DNA of 64,000 bases from Salmonirosea aquatica (GTDB taxonomy: Bacteria > Bacteroidota > Bacteroidia > Cytophagales > Spirosomataceae), in contig NZ_WHLY01000002.1 of the NCBI RefSeq assembly GCF_009296315.1, positions 4,004,501 to 4,068,500 on the forward strand, written 5' to 3'. The notes below the pieces were generated by a model that saw only the letters and a program-made list of their open reading frames with translations, did not search any database and was not told the origin of the DNA. Shown here piece by piece: positions 7,681 through 16,423 of this stretch; the first letter of the stretch is position 1; the number at the start of each line of letters is the position of its first letter. The position numbers and the translations under genes are program-made.

Positions 7681-8430
7681 TTATTGAGGGGATGATTTGA
7701 AAAGAATTACAATCCATTCAAGTAATTCTTGAAATAACTTTGTTCCTGAAATAATAGAGATAGACAATACTAAAATCAATTTAATGCTGGCCTGGGTCAC
7801 TTCTCGTAAAATTTTATCCATTAGACTTTTATCATTTCCAATAGTTTGATTAATTTGATTAATTTGATTAATTCCAGAAATTCTGGAATTAATTTTAATA
7901 GATATAGACGCTATCTCTTCAAAATCTGTTAATAATTGAATTTTAAAATTATCTTTTGGATTCAGAAGCGCAGCAGAAATGTATAGTTTTTCATGTTTTT
8001 TTATTAAAGAGTTAGATATATTTATAGGTGATCTATCTATAATTTCATATGAAAGTATATCTATTTTTTTATTTAAAGGTTGAGTTAAATCTAACTCAAT
8101 ATCATTCTCGAAATCACTTTTGAGAATTGGCTGATTCCCTGTATTTATAATTTCAATTGTTATGAGAGATAAATCATTAATGATTTTGCTATCAAATTGA
8201 ATTTTAAATCTATTTCTATATTCTGAATTTATATTTATTAGGCTTATTTTGTCCTTTACAAAATAACTTAGCTCCTTTTTGAAAGATTGTTTTTTATAAA
8301 TCCAAAATGCAAGTAATGTAGAAATAATAAATGTAGGAATTCCAATTATATAATCGGCCCACTCTTTAAAAAAGACAAAATCTGCATTTGTATGAGTTGA
8401 GTCTAGCTGTAGAAATATTGTTTCTATCAT
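7681..8430 (-). CDS. Membrane-anchored protein of unknown function, AT-rich accessory gene
   Basis: 249 residues, family not recognised. One transmembrane helix lies near residues 27-46 (WADYIIGIPTFIISTLLAFW), followed by a lysine-rich stop-transfer stretch, a beta-rich region of about 160 residues (LSLITIEIINTGNQPILKSD), a short INQINQINQ repeat encoded by tandem TTAATTTGA-type units near 7847-7875, and a second hydrophobic helix near 215-240 (LILVLSISIISG). It is visibly more AT-rich than the surrounding genome and probably acquired. It lies 101 bp upstream of, and on the same strand as, the TIR gene, so the two may be co-expressed. A defence-associated role is inferred from position only. 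Confidence 0.7.
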   Translation of the reverse strand: MIETIFLQLDSTHTNADFVFFKEWADYIIGIPTFIISTLLAFWIYKKQSFKKELSYFVKDKISLININSEYRNRFKIQFDSKIINDLSLITIEIINTGNQPILKSDFENDIELDLTQPLNKKIDILSYEIIDRSPINISNSLIKKHEKLYISAALLNPKDNFKIQLLTDFEEIASISIKINSRISGINQINQINQTIGNDKSLMDKILREVTQASIKLILVLSISIISGTKLFQELLEWIVILFKSSPQ

Positions 8431-8568
8431 ATATTTGGAAAGTATGCTGCGATTTTGTGATTATGTAGAATACCCCATTGATTTCAATTTGCAATGAGAG
8501 TTGCATCATCTCGCATTTATTTTACCAATATATGCAAAGAGATTTGTCAACGAAAAACTACCTACCCC

Positions 8569-10128
8569 TCAATACTTCGCCGCCATCCCCTTGCCCGGCG
8601 TGGCCTTCAAAATAAACGTCCGTAAATCGTCATTGGCTTGCACGAGGTCTTCCTGCCGGAGGTACATCATGTGGCCGCTGCGGTAGCCCTTCCAGTCCAT
8701 GCGGTCTTTGAGGCGGCCGCTGGGGTCCATCTGCCATAGATTGGCCTGCGCGTTGAAGTAGTCGCAGGCCCCGTCGTAGTAGCCCGATTGTACCAGCAGG
8801 TACAGGTAGGGGTTTTGGGCCATCGCCTGCCGGAGGGTTTCGCCGGTGTTGTCGGCGTTCTCGCCCGAGCGGGACCAGGGGTACACCGGGCCAAACATGT
8901 AGTACTTCAAGTCCGTCTTGTATCCCAGCTCCTCGCGGAAGTACTTGTTGATCGGCGGCGTGAAGGAATGCAGCCAGGACGTCAGCTCGGGCGCGTAGTC
9001 GGGGCGCTCGCCCGCGTCCTGCGCGTCGATGCCGAGGTACCTCGAGTCGAGCCGCCCGATGGTACGGCCCTGCTCGCGCAGCAGTTCTTTCCAGAAGAAG
9101 TTCGTCGGGATTTGCAGGTTGTGTTCCAGCACTACCTTTTCAGACAGCCCCGAGTAGCGGGCCACGCGGGTGGCCAGCGCTTTCCGTTTGGCGGGGTCGA
9201 GGTACCCGCCCATCACCAGCGCGGGCAGCAGTTCGTTGGTGGTGAAGTTCTCCACTTCGGGCAGCATTTGGGTGAGGTCTTTCTGCTGTAGGTCGGCGGG
9301 TAGTTTCTTATGGTACCAGGCCGTGGCGGCGTAGTAGGGCAGCATATTGGCCGCGCCCAGCGGCCCTTCGCGATCCAGTCCGAGGTTGGTCGGCGACACC
9401 AGAATGACGCCGTTGAGGTACATCCAGTTGGCATTCTGCAGTTCCAGCGCCAGGCCCGACACGCGGTTGGTCCCGTAGCTTTCGCCGATCAGGTACTTGG
9501 GCGAGCGCCAGCGGTCGTGGCGGCTCACGAAGGTATTGAGCCAGTCGGCTAGGTACTTGATGTCCACGTTCACCCCGAAAAATTTGGCTTTTTCCTTCGC
9601 CGTTTCCTTACCCGCCATGCGCGAGTAGCCCGTGTTGACGGGGTCGATGAACACAATGTCGGCCACATCCAGAATCGAGTTCGGGTTGTCCTTGATGGTG
9701 TAGGGTTGCAGCGGGTACCCTTCGGCGTCCACGTTGAGCAGCTTGGGACCCGTGTAGGCCAGGTGCATCCACACCGAAGCGGTACCCGGCCCACCGTTAA
9801 ACGAAATCACCAGCGGACGGTTCACCCGGTCTTTCACATCGGTGCGCTCGTAGTAGGTGTAGAACACGCCCGCGATGACCTTGCCTGCCTCGTCCCACAC
9901 GGGCTGCGTCCCGACCTGCGCCGTGTAGGGTACCTTCTGGCCCTTGATCGTAACGGTATGCGACGACGTAATCGTCGAGTCCATGTCCAGTTTCAGGACA
10001 TTGGGCGCGGCAGTGGCGGTGAGGTTGGACTTAATGGTCGCCGTGGGTTTCTGGGCGAAGAGCCCTTCGGCTAGGCTCAGGATGACAAGGAGCGGTACGA
10101 GGGATCGGAGGAGGGTATATTTCTGCAT
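8569..10128 (-). CDS. Serine carboxypeptidase-like protein, peptidase family S10 (paralogue A)
   Basis: 519 residues with a signal peptide ending LFAQ. Family S10 motifs in order: oxyanion-hole SFNGGPG (about 109-115), DPVNTGYSR (about 162-170), nucleophile Ser217 in LIGESYGTN, a C-terminal aspartate region (SGYYDGACDYF) and the catalytic histidine region (YRSGHMMYLR). Enzymes of this alpha/beta-hydrolase family remove C-terminal residues from peptides; here the protein should act in the periplasm or outside the cell. It is closely similar to the paralogue at 13209-14723. Signal peptide residues 15-21 (VILSLAE) are encoded by a dispersed intergenic-type repeat (10063-10090). Confidence 0.92.
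   Translation of the reverse strand: MQKYTLLRSLVPLLVILSLAEGLFAQKPTATIKSNLTATAAPNVLKLDMDSTITSSHTVTIKGQKVPYTAQVGTQPVWDEAGKVIAGVFYTYYERTDVKDRVNRPLVISFNGGPGTASVWMHLAYTGPKLLNVDAEGYPLQPYTIKDNPNSILDVADIVFIDPVNTGYSRMAGKETAKEKAKFFGVNVDIKYLADWLNTFVSRHDRWRSPKYLIGESYGTNRVSGLALELQNANWMYLNGVILVSPTNLGLDREGPLGAANMLPYYAATAWYHKKLPADLQQKDLTQMLPEVENFTTNELLPALVMGGYLDPAKRKALATRVARYSGLSEKVVLEHNLQIPTNFFWKELLREQGRTIGRLDSRYLGIDAQDAGERPDYAPELTSWLHSFTPPINKYFREELGYKTDLKYYMFGPVYPWSRSGENADNTGETLRQAMAQNPYLYLLVQSGYYDGACDYFNAQANLWQMDPSGRLKDRMDWKGYRSGHMMYLRQEDLVQANDDLRTFILKATPGKGMAAKY
10063..10090. repeat. TCATCCTGAGC-type dispersed repeat inside the signal-peptide code of the S10 gene
   Basis: On the minus strand this reads CTTGTCATCCTGAGCCTAGC followed by CGAAGG. 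It matches the well-known dispersed bacterial repeat with consensus GTCATCCTGAGCGNAGNCGA. A second copy codes for the same part of the paralogous S10 protein at 14654-14679. Confidence 0.65.
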
Positions 10129-10166
10129 AGTATTTTTGGCGTTGAAGTTTTTGTAACAGAGAAATT

Positions 10167-10562
10167 TTATTCGGACTTTATTTTACTTTCGATAGCTTCG
10201 ATCATTTCTTTGGCAGACACCGAATATATTTGAATTGTTTCTTTGTCTGCCTCAAAGAAATCTTCATAGTCTCCCTTTTGTCTACCATCATAAAGTATAG
10301 CCAATAGCCTACTATATTTTTGATCAAAAATTCCCGTTTTTACGAAATATTGGGCAAACTGACTTTTTGTAGCTGAGTGCGTTTTTGCTTGGATGTCATT
10401 GATGAATAATAATGCGCTGACAGCATAATACACTGCGTAATACAGCCTGTTCATAGCTGAATTCCATAAGCCAATGTCTGCACAGGCTTTGGCGGCGGCC
10501 AAAGCTTTGTGTGCTGATTCCAATCGGTAAAGCACATACGCTTGCTTTTCGTCTTCCTTCAT
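10167..10562 (-). CDS. HEPN-domain protein, toxin partner of a MNT/HEPN pair
   Basis: 131 residues, all helical, with the HEPN signature NRLYYAVYYAVSALLF near residues 40-55 and a second conserved segment GRQKGDYEDFFEADKE near 95-110 that carries the conserved Arg with DY in place of the RNxxxH form. HEPN proteins in two-gene operons with a minimal nucleotidyltransferase (HepT/MntA, type VII toxin-antitoxin) act as RNases that are silenced by AMPylation. The start overlaps the nucleotidyltransferase stop by four bases. Lack of a full RX4-6H motif leaves RNase activity uncertain. Confidence 0.85.
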   Translation of the reverse strand: MKEDEKQAYVLYRLESAHKALAAAKACADIGLWNSAMNRLYYAVYYAVSALLFINDIQAKTHSATKSQFAQYFVKTGIFDQKYSRLLAILYDGRQKGDYEDFFEADKETIQIYSVSAKEMIEAIESKIKSE

Positions 10563-10876
10563 AAGCGTACCCCTTCCTGACTAATGCTGTTATAAAATGG
10601 CGTAACCCGGTGCTTGGTTTTCCATTCACTTTTTGAAAATACAAATAAGGAAAAGGACTCAGCGGTTTCTAACTCTAAATCACATAAAACATAGCGAAAC
10701 TCGTGCTCTCGGTTGAGATCGACTGGATAATCAGTGAGTACCAGAATGTCCCAATCGGAATCCTTCCGCTCGTCTCCGCGAGCGCGCGAGCCGAAGAGGA
10801 TTACTTCCGCCTTATCGTCCACCTGATTGATTGCCTGACGGATAAGATTGGTGATTTTTTTTGTAGTTGGTTTCAT
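10559..10876 (-). CDS. MNT-type minimal nucleotidyltransferase, antitoxin partner
   Basis: 105 residues. The nucleotidyltransferase motif GSRARGDERKDSDWDILV gives the GS-x10-D-x-D pattern (GS and the SDWD aspartates), with a third acidic residue possible in CDLELE. MntA-like proteins transfer AMP to a tyrosine of the cognate HEPN toxin. It is the first gene of the operon and overlaps the HEPN gene by four bases. The pair sits between a S10 peptidase and a S41 peptidase gene, and appears inserted between the two S10 paralogues. Confidence 0.88.
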   Translation of the reverse strand: MKPTTKKITNLIRQAINQVDDKAEVILFGSRARGDERKDSDWDILVLTDYPVDLNREHEFRYVLCDLELETAESFSLFVFSKSEWKTKHRVTPFYNSISQEGVRL

Positions 10877-10955
10877 GAGATTAAGATTTTGGTCAAGCTT
10901 GCTGGTGAGCTACTTTGTGTCCAGGTCTGAATCTCCTCAGACCATGGGATAGGAT

Positions 10956-13184
10956 TTATTTCAAAATAAATTCAATGGCGCGTTCGAGCAATTCATCCTT
11001 GCCGCTCTTAATGCCTTCGATCGTCGGTTTTACTTCAATATCCGGGATGATACCAACGCGTTGGGTTTCGGTACCGTCGGGATAGTACACGCCCAGACCT
11101 GAAATCATAGTTCCCAATCCACCTGGCAAAACCAGGTTGGAAACATTTCCATCGGCACCCGCCGTGGTGCTGCCCATGATCGTGGTGTTGTCTCCCGCCC
11201 GAAACGCCATGGCCGTGTATTCTGCCTGACTTTGCGTTTGCTCGTTGACAAGTACTACCAATTTCCCCTTATAGGTTTCGGCGGGATTCTCTTTTGGAAT
11301 AACAACGGGTGGTGAGAAACTAAATTCGCCGGGATTATTGACATTTCCGCCCGTGAATTTTACAAAAGGAGTGGCTTTGGAAATAAAGTAAGTACCCAGA
11401 GAAAAGGGGACAAAAGTGGAGGGGTAGTTGCGAATATCCATAATAATCCCCTTCGTGTTATTCAAAGAATCTTTGATAACGGGAATGTCCTGCTCCTTGA
11501 TGGTTTTCAGCGTAACGTAGCCAATATTATTTTCCAGGAGCTTGTAGCTTTTTGGAGGAATAGATTTTTCATACCATTTCTTCATTTCCAATTGATCAAC
11601 GGGATATAAAGTCAATTCTTTTTCTCCACTTCCACTAGCTGAAAAGTACTTGATGGGCACCACGTTTTGCTTTGAACGCAGTATCTGCATACTGATATTC
11701 CGCAATCTTGTAGGTTGGTTGGAGGCAGGGTAGTACGCATTGAGACTATCTACCAAATGCTCGACTGATGCGCCGTTGATATGCGTTATTACATCGCCGA
11801 CCGATAGCCCCGCTGCGCTTTTCAAACCATCTTTATAATAATCGGCCACGACCAGTTTGTCTTCAACAAATTGCAGGGAGAATGGCGGATAAAATTTTCC
11901 TCTCGAAGCATTGATAGCATTACCACCGTCCCACAAGTTGGCGTGGGTATCCTTCACTTCGCCAATAATCTGGAGCGCTGCCAATTCGTATTCCAACTCG
12001 GTTTTGGCGTCGATAAACGTAGGGATATACTCTTTCAAGACATTTTTCCAATCCTTGTCTGTCAGAGGTTTGTAGGGAAAGAAGTACTGGATTGCATTCC
12101 AGTATCGATAAAGCGCCAACAACCGAAAACCAGCATCGGGATAAGGTTGATTAGCGTACGAATTTTCATTCATGAATTGCGGATTGCCCACACCAGCTGT
12201 CTTTATGTAATAATGCTCGCCCTGGTTTCTGTTCTTATAAATATACCGTAAAGCTTCTTCTAATTTTGGGTCAAGTTGGCTATCGCTAATCCACGAGAAA
12301 TCGGGTTTTAACGGCGCATCTTCCGGGGTTTCCTCGCACTTCTCACACAGCGGTACTTTACCAAAACCATTCACCCAGCTCAGTAGTACTTGATCTCTTT
12401 TTTGATCATTCTTGACTTGCAGGTAGTCAGGCAGAACACGAAATAGTTCGTAGTCCATGTTGTAATTTCCTTTCCCTACTTCGGGATGGTAGTATTTCAG
12501 GAAGCCCCAAACTTTACCCAGCAAAGCCAGATTTCCTACCTTTTTTTCGTCAAGATTAGCAATGGATACTTTTGAACCCGCATCGAATTCATGATCGGAA
12601 TTAGCTTTGAAAACCGGGCCTTCTTTTTCCTTTAAAGTCTGAATGTTCTGCCCATCGATGGTTAAGACGAAATCATCGAACCAGGCTTTGCCTTTGCCCA
12701 CCAGAATCCCAGCCACGTAAATGTGTTCGGCGTTTGCGGGATAGGCCAAGGTAATGCTGTACTTTTTCCAATCATTCGTGCCCGTTATTTTTTGATTTTG
12801 CATATTGTCAAAAGCCAGCACCTTAGCATTGCTGTCGACGCGCATCAACAATCCGGCGTGGCCGTTCTCCACGCCCTGTGTCTTCATGTATCCTTCCAGG
12901 GTGATGCTTTTCCCTTCATAATTGGCTGGAATTCTGTAAGCAACACTACCGAACGCCGCTCCCTTCGGGTCGGACGTAATACTCGCCGCGTGTTTCCCCG
13001 AATGGACCGTGGTGGAGTCAAGACCGAGTTCATATCCCCCCCACTGGAACCAGCCGCCCTGGTTCAAGTTTTGACCCGGGGCGTATTTCTCAAAATTCAA
13101 ATTGAATTTGTCGGTACTTTGAGAGAAACATTTGACACTCAAAGAAATAAGAATTACGAAAGCTAGATTTTTCATTGTGGACAT
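10956..13184 (-). CDS. Exported S41-family peptidase with N-terminal carbohydrate-binding-like domain and PDZ
   Basis: 742 residues. Signal peptide (FVILISLSVKCFSQ), then a beta-sandwich of about 25-175 (FNLNFEKYAPGQNLNQGGW, HSGKHAASI), a helical S41 N-terminal region (LLGKVWGFLKYYHPEVGKGN), a PDZ domain near 440-510 (GLSVGDVITHINGASVEHLV), and the S41 catalytic core. The putative nucleophile lies in VLVNEQTQSQAEYTAMAF, and GSTTAGADGNVS follows. The wider family includes C-terminal-processing and tricorn-type peptidases, but this subgroup (Bacteroidota periplasmic S41 with SQAE motif) has no defined substrate. The gene lies between the MNT/HEPN pair and S10 paralogue B on the same strand. Confidence 0.88.
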   Translation of the reverse strand: MSTMKNLAFVILISLSVKCFSQSTDKFNLNFEKYAPGQNLNQGGWFQWGGYELGLDSTTVHSGKHAASITSDPKGAAFGSVAYRIPANYEGKSITLEGYMKTQGVENGHAGLLMRVDSNAKVLAFDNMQNQKITGTNDWKKYSITLAYPANAEHIYVAGILVGKGKAWFDDFVLTIDGQNIQTLKEKEGPVFKANSDHEFDAGSKVSIANLDEKKVGNLALLGKVWGFLKYYHPEVGKGNYNMDYELFRVLPDYLQVKNDQKRDQVLLSWVNGFGKVPLCEKCEETPEDAPLKPDFSWISDSQLDPKLEEALRYIYKNRNQGEHYYIKTAGVGNPQFMNENSYANQPYPDAGFRLLALYRYWNAIQYFFPYKPLTDKDWKNVLKEYIPTFIDAKTELEYELAALQIIGEVKDTHANLWDGGNAINASRGKFYPPFSLQFVEDKLVVADYYKDGLKSAAGLSVGDVITHINGASVEHLVDSLNAYYPASNQPTRLRNISMQILRSKQNVVPIKYFSASGSGEKELTLYPVDQLEMKKWYEKSIPPKSYKLLENNIGYVTLKTIKEQDIPVIKDSLNNTKGIIMDIRNYPSTFVPFSLGTYFISKATPFVKFTGGNVNNPGEFSFSPPVVIPKENPAETYKGKLVVLVNEQTQSQAEYTAMAFRAGDNTTIMGSTTAGADGNVSNLVLPGGLGTMISGLGVYYPDGTETQRVGIIPDIEVKPTIEGIKSGKDELLERAIEFILK

Positions 13185-13208
13185 GTTATTTAAAGTTATA
13201 GACTAAGT

Positions 13209-14723
13209 TCAATATTTCGCCGGCTGATCCGCCTTCGGCAGTGTCCGCAAAATAAACTGCCGGATATCCTCATTGGACGTCACGACGTCGTCGTCACGGA
13301 GGTACATCATGTGGCCGCTGCGGTAGCCTTTCCAATCCATGCGGTCTTTGAGCTTGCCGCTGGGATCGAGGTGCCACATGTCGTACTTGGCGTTAAAGTA
13401 GTCACAGGCGCCATCGTAATAGCCCGACTGCACCAGGACATTCAGATACGGGTTCTGGGCCATCGCCTGCCGGAGGTTTTCGCCGGTGTGGTCGGCGTCG
13501 GCACCTTCACGGCTCCACGGGCGGGTTTGTCCGGCGATGAAGTACTTCAGGTCGGTTTTATAGTTGAGTACTTCCCGCAGATAGTAGTTGATGGCGGGCG
13601 TAAACGAGTGCTGCCAGGAGGTATATTCCGGCGAGTAGTCGGGACGGTCGCCGGTAGCGGCGCGGTCGATGCCGAGGTACCTTGAGTCGAGCCGCCCGAT
13701 GGTATAGCCCTGGTCGCGCAGCAGTTCTTTCCAGAAAAAATTCGCAGGTACCATTAGGTTGTGTTCCAGTACCACTTTTTCCGAGATTCCGGCGTAGCGG
13801 GCCACGCGGGCGGCCAGTTGCTTCCGCACGGCGGGGTCGAGGTACCCCCCTTTGGCCAGAGCGGGAATGAGTTCGTTGATGGTGAAGGTTTCCACTTCGG
13901 GGAGCATGTCCACGAGATCTTTCTGCTGTAAGTCAGTAGGTAGTTTCTTGTGAAACCAGGCCGTGGCGGCGTAATAGGGCAGGAAGCTGGCGGCATCCAC
14001 CACGGTGCCGCGCGGCAAGCCGAGGTCGGTCGGCGAGACAAGTACCACGCCGTTGAGGTACATCCACTGCGCGTTTTGGAGTTCCAGCGCCAGACCGGAC
14101 ACGCGATTGGTTCCGTAGCTTTCACCCACAAGGTACTTGGGCGACGACCAGCGGTTCTTGCGTCCCACGAAGGTATTGAGCCACCCGGCTAGGTACTTGA
14201 TGTCGGCATTGACGCCAAAGAACTTTTTCTTGTCAATGGTATCGGATAGCATCCGCGAAAATCCGGTGTTGACGGGCTCGACGTACACGATATCGGCCAC
14301 GTCGAGAATCGAATTGGGATTGTCCTGAATGCCGTAGGGCTGGACAGGGTACCCTTCGCTGTCGATCAGCACGCGCTTGGGACCGGTGTAACCGAGGTGC
14401 ATCCAGCAGGAAGCCGCACCCGGCCCACCGTTGAAGGAAACTACCAAAGGCCGCGTCGTACGGTCACTGACATCGGAACGCTCGTAATATACGTAGAACA
14501 GGCTGGCGATGGGCTGGCCGTTTTCGTCCCACACGGGCTGAGTACCGGCGGAGGCGGTGTAAGGTACCCGCTTGCCTTTGATCGTGACGGCGTCTTTGGT
14601 TTCGACGCTGGCATCCGGGATTGGCGCGCGGTTTTGGGCGAAAAGGGAAGGTACTTCGGCTACGCTCAGGATGACAAAGAGGAATGGTACTGCGGCCCCA
14701 AGATTTTGTAAGCGTTTTTTCAT
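13209..14723 (-). CDS. Serine carboxypeptidase-like protein, peptidase family S10 (paralogue B)
   Basis: 504 residues. Signal peptide (AAVPFLFVILSVAEV..LFAQ), then the S10 core: SFNGGPGAASCW, PVNTGFSRML, nucleophile in LVGESYGTNRVSG, SGYYDGACDYF and YRSGHMMYLR with the catalytic acid and histidine regions. It aligns along its whole length with paralogue A at 8569-10128, with long identical stretches, so the two arose by duplication. Expected location periplasm or cell surface. Residues 17-23 of the signal peptide come from the same dispersed repeat (14654-14679) as in paralogue A. Confidence 0.92.
   Translation of the reverse strand: MKKRLQNLGAAVPFLFVILSVAEVPSLFAQNRAPIPDASVETKDAVTIKGKRVPYTASAGTQPVWDENGQPIASLFYVYYERSDVSDRTTRPLVVSFNGGPGAASCWMHLGYTGPKRVLIDSEGYPVQPYGIQDNPNSILDVADIVYVEPVNTGFSRMLSDTIDKKKFFGVNADIKYLAGWLNTFVGRKNRWSSPKYLVGESYGTNRVSGLALELQNAQWMYLNGVVLVSPTDLGLPRGTVVDAASFLPYYAATAWFHKKLPTDLQQKDLVDMLPEVETFTINELIPALAKGGYLDPAVRKQLAARVARYAGISEKVVLEHNLMVPANFFWKELLRDQGYTIGRLDSRYLGIDRAATGDRPDYSPEYTSWQHSFTPAINYYLREVLNYKTDLKYFIAGQTRPWSREGADADHTGENLRQAMAQNPYLNVLVQSGYYDGACDYFNAKYDMWHLDPSGKLKDRMDWKGYRSGHMMYLRDDDVVTSNEDIRQFILRTLPKADQPAKY
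14654..14679. repeat. TCATCCTGAGC-type dispersed repeat inside the signal-peptide code of S10 paralogue B
   Basis: Minus-strand sequence CTTTGTCATCCTGAGCGTAG plus CCGAAG. It is closer to the general repeat consensus than the copy in paralogue A, and in another frame gives the familiar CHPERSRS translation often seen when this repeat is miscalled as coding. Confidence 0.65.
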
Positions 14724-14822
14724 ATTGTTTTTGAATAAAAAACTGAAATAAAAAGCTGTTTTGGAAAGAGATAGGTAGGTTTTTACAACTTTCCGTCAAG
14801 GTAGAGATTTGCCCCTGAAAAC

Positions 14823-14868
14823 CCAAAGCCGGGCGAATGAATCAATCGACTCTTCCGCCCGGCTTTGG
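14823..14868 (-). terminator. Hairpin downstream of the 14900-16237 gene
   Basis: CCAAAGCCGGGCG (14823-14835) pairs perfectly with CGCCCGGCTTTGG (14856-14868); 13-bp GC-rich stem with a 20-nt loop, followed on the minus strand by GGTTTTC. The T-run is short, so termination strength is uncertain. Confidence 0.6.
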
Positions 14869-14899
14869 CAAACTAGTTGGGTACTGAATACCGATATGG

Positions 14900-16237
14900 T
14901 TACTCAGGGCAGGCTTTGGCACTCTCCGCGGCGTACTGCTGGTACAAGGTACCTATTTCGTCGGCCTGCTTATCGTCGGGATCGCCCGTCTCGTATTTCT
15001 TTTTGATATTCTTCTCACGGGTTCTGAACGTTTCCAGCACGCGCTGCTGGTTGGTGAGGCAGGCCTTCTGTTTGTTCAGCTCCTTCCTTTTTTCGGGCGT
15101 AAGGTTGCGGTCGCTCAGTTCGTTTTGGATTTCTTCGTTGCGGGCCTGAAACTGTAAGTCCATAATTTGCCACATCGAAACCTGATTTTCGGGGTTGGTG
15201 TAAGCTTTGGCCAAATCGGCCAGATCGCTGGTCTGTAGAAAATCGCCGTTATTCTGTTTCAGGTTTTCCGATATATCGCCGATCTTTTCGGCCTGCTGCA
15301 TTTTAATGCGGCGCAGTTCGGCATTTTCTTCTTCGGAAGCATTCTGCCTTTCTCGGGCTACATTTTCATCGATTTGGGCGTTGCTCAGAGCCAGTTCTTT
15401 GGCCAGGTACTCGCCCATGGGTTTGTAGCCTTGGCCCGAAAAAGGTACCCGGCTCAGATAGCTTCCTTTTGGGGCCGAGGCATCCAGCGGAATGATGTTC
15501 CGGACGGCGATGCCATTGACGCCATCGCTTATTTCGTGCAGGTAAAAAAGGTGCCGGTTTTTTTCGTTGTAGAGGTACCCCACCCCGAAAGCCGTCGCCA
15601 CGTAGTTTTTGGCCAGAGGGCGATCGGCCATCACGCCCCAGTCGTGCATCCAGAAGGTGTAGTTTTTCCCTTCGCTGCTGTACTTGTATTCTTCCAGCAC
15701 GAGGCCCTGCTCGTAGGGCCAGCGGCGGCTGTTACCCGTTTTACGCGCTCCATTCCAGAACATCTGCGAATTATTCCAGCGGTCGAAATGGGCCGAAACC
15801 ATCGAAACGCCGCTTCCCATCTTGGCCGCAATTTTGCCAGTTTCGGGTGTTTCCGTGTACATCAGCGCGTCGGCATTGGGCAGGAAGGTTACGAACTTGA
15901 TGTGGTCGGTCTCTTCCGTTTGGGCCATCCCTTTCCAGCCTACGCGCATCATTTCGCCCGAATAGCCAAACACGCCGTTGGTACTATTGAGGTACGCTTC
16001 CACAACCATGCTGCCTTCCAGGCTCAGGATTTCCATGGAAATAATCTGGTTAAATCGCATGTCGTCGTTCAGACCCGGAACCGGATCGGGATTTTGAGCA
16101 ATGCCGCTTCTGATCTTAGAAAAGTCGAGTTCTTTCTTGCCGCCTTGCCCGGCTTTTTCCACCACAATTTTCTGCTGCCCGCGGGCGGAAAAGCACAGGA
16201 AGGCCAGCAGCAACGCAAGGAGGGATAGGTACTTCAT
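14900..16237 (-). CDS. Exported protein of unknown function with C-terminal coiled coil
   Basis: 445 residues from ATG 16237, chosen because a clean signal peptide (MKYLSLLALLLAFLCFSARG) starts there; the frame is open upstream to 16375 but overlaps the opposite-strand transporter's leader. The middle (about 40-290) is beta-rich (FNQIISMEILSLEGSMVVEA, TFWMHDWGVMADRPLA) and has two MR/GMAQ-like segments without known catalytic motif. Residues about 300-430 are charged helices likely to form a coiled coil (EEENAELRRIKMQQAEKIGD, EIQNELSDRNLTPEKRKELN). No family recognised. Divergent from the DUF819 transporter gene. Confidence 0.75.
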   Translation of the reverse strand: MKYLSLLALLLAFLCFSARGQQKIVVEKAGQGGKKELDFSKIRSGIAQNPDPVPGLNDDMRFNQIISMEILSLEGSMVVEAYLNSTNGVFGYSGEMMRVGWKGMAQTEETDHIKFVTFLPNADALMYTETPETGKIAAKMGSGVSMVSAHFDRWNNSQMFWNGARKTGNSRRWPYEQGLVLEEYKYSSEGKNYTFWMHDWGVMADRPLAKNYVATAFGVGYLYNEKNRHLFYLHEISDGVNGIAVRNIIPLDASAPKGSYLSRVPFSGQGYKPMGEYLAKELALSNAQIDENVARERQNASEEENAELRRIKMQQAEKIGDISENLKQNNGDFLQTSDLADLAKAYTNPENQVSMWQIMDLQFQARNEEIQNELSDRNLTPEKRKELNKQKACLTNQQRVLETFRTREKNIKKKYETGDPDDKQADEIGTLYQQYAAESAKACPE

Positions 16238-16423
16238 CGGTAAAGAAGATTGAATAAAATTCAGGGCATTGAATCGGAAATCAAAGTAGGGTGTATTTAC
16301 CGATACTACCAAACGGCGGTGAGCCATTGGCCGCGCAGGGAACATTGTTGGCTCACCGGGCTTAGTAGACCACACTTTATTTCCTATATTGGTGCTTCAT
16401 CGCTCTATCCCTCCGTCTGTAAG

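Noticed and set aside
8788-9552. Long plus-strand frames opposite the S10 peptidase gene
   Set aside because: They are antisense shadows caused by codon bias; the minus strand codes the complete S10 motif set. The same applies to frames opposite murA, atpA, prc, galU, the C25 gene and the amidohydrolase.
14464-14826. Frame containing CHPERSRS-type translation
   Set aside because: It is an alternate-frame reading of the dispersed TCATCCTGAGC repeat within the S10 signal-peptide code, not a gene.
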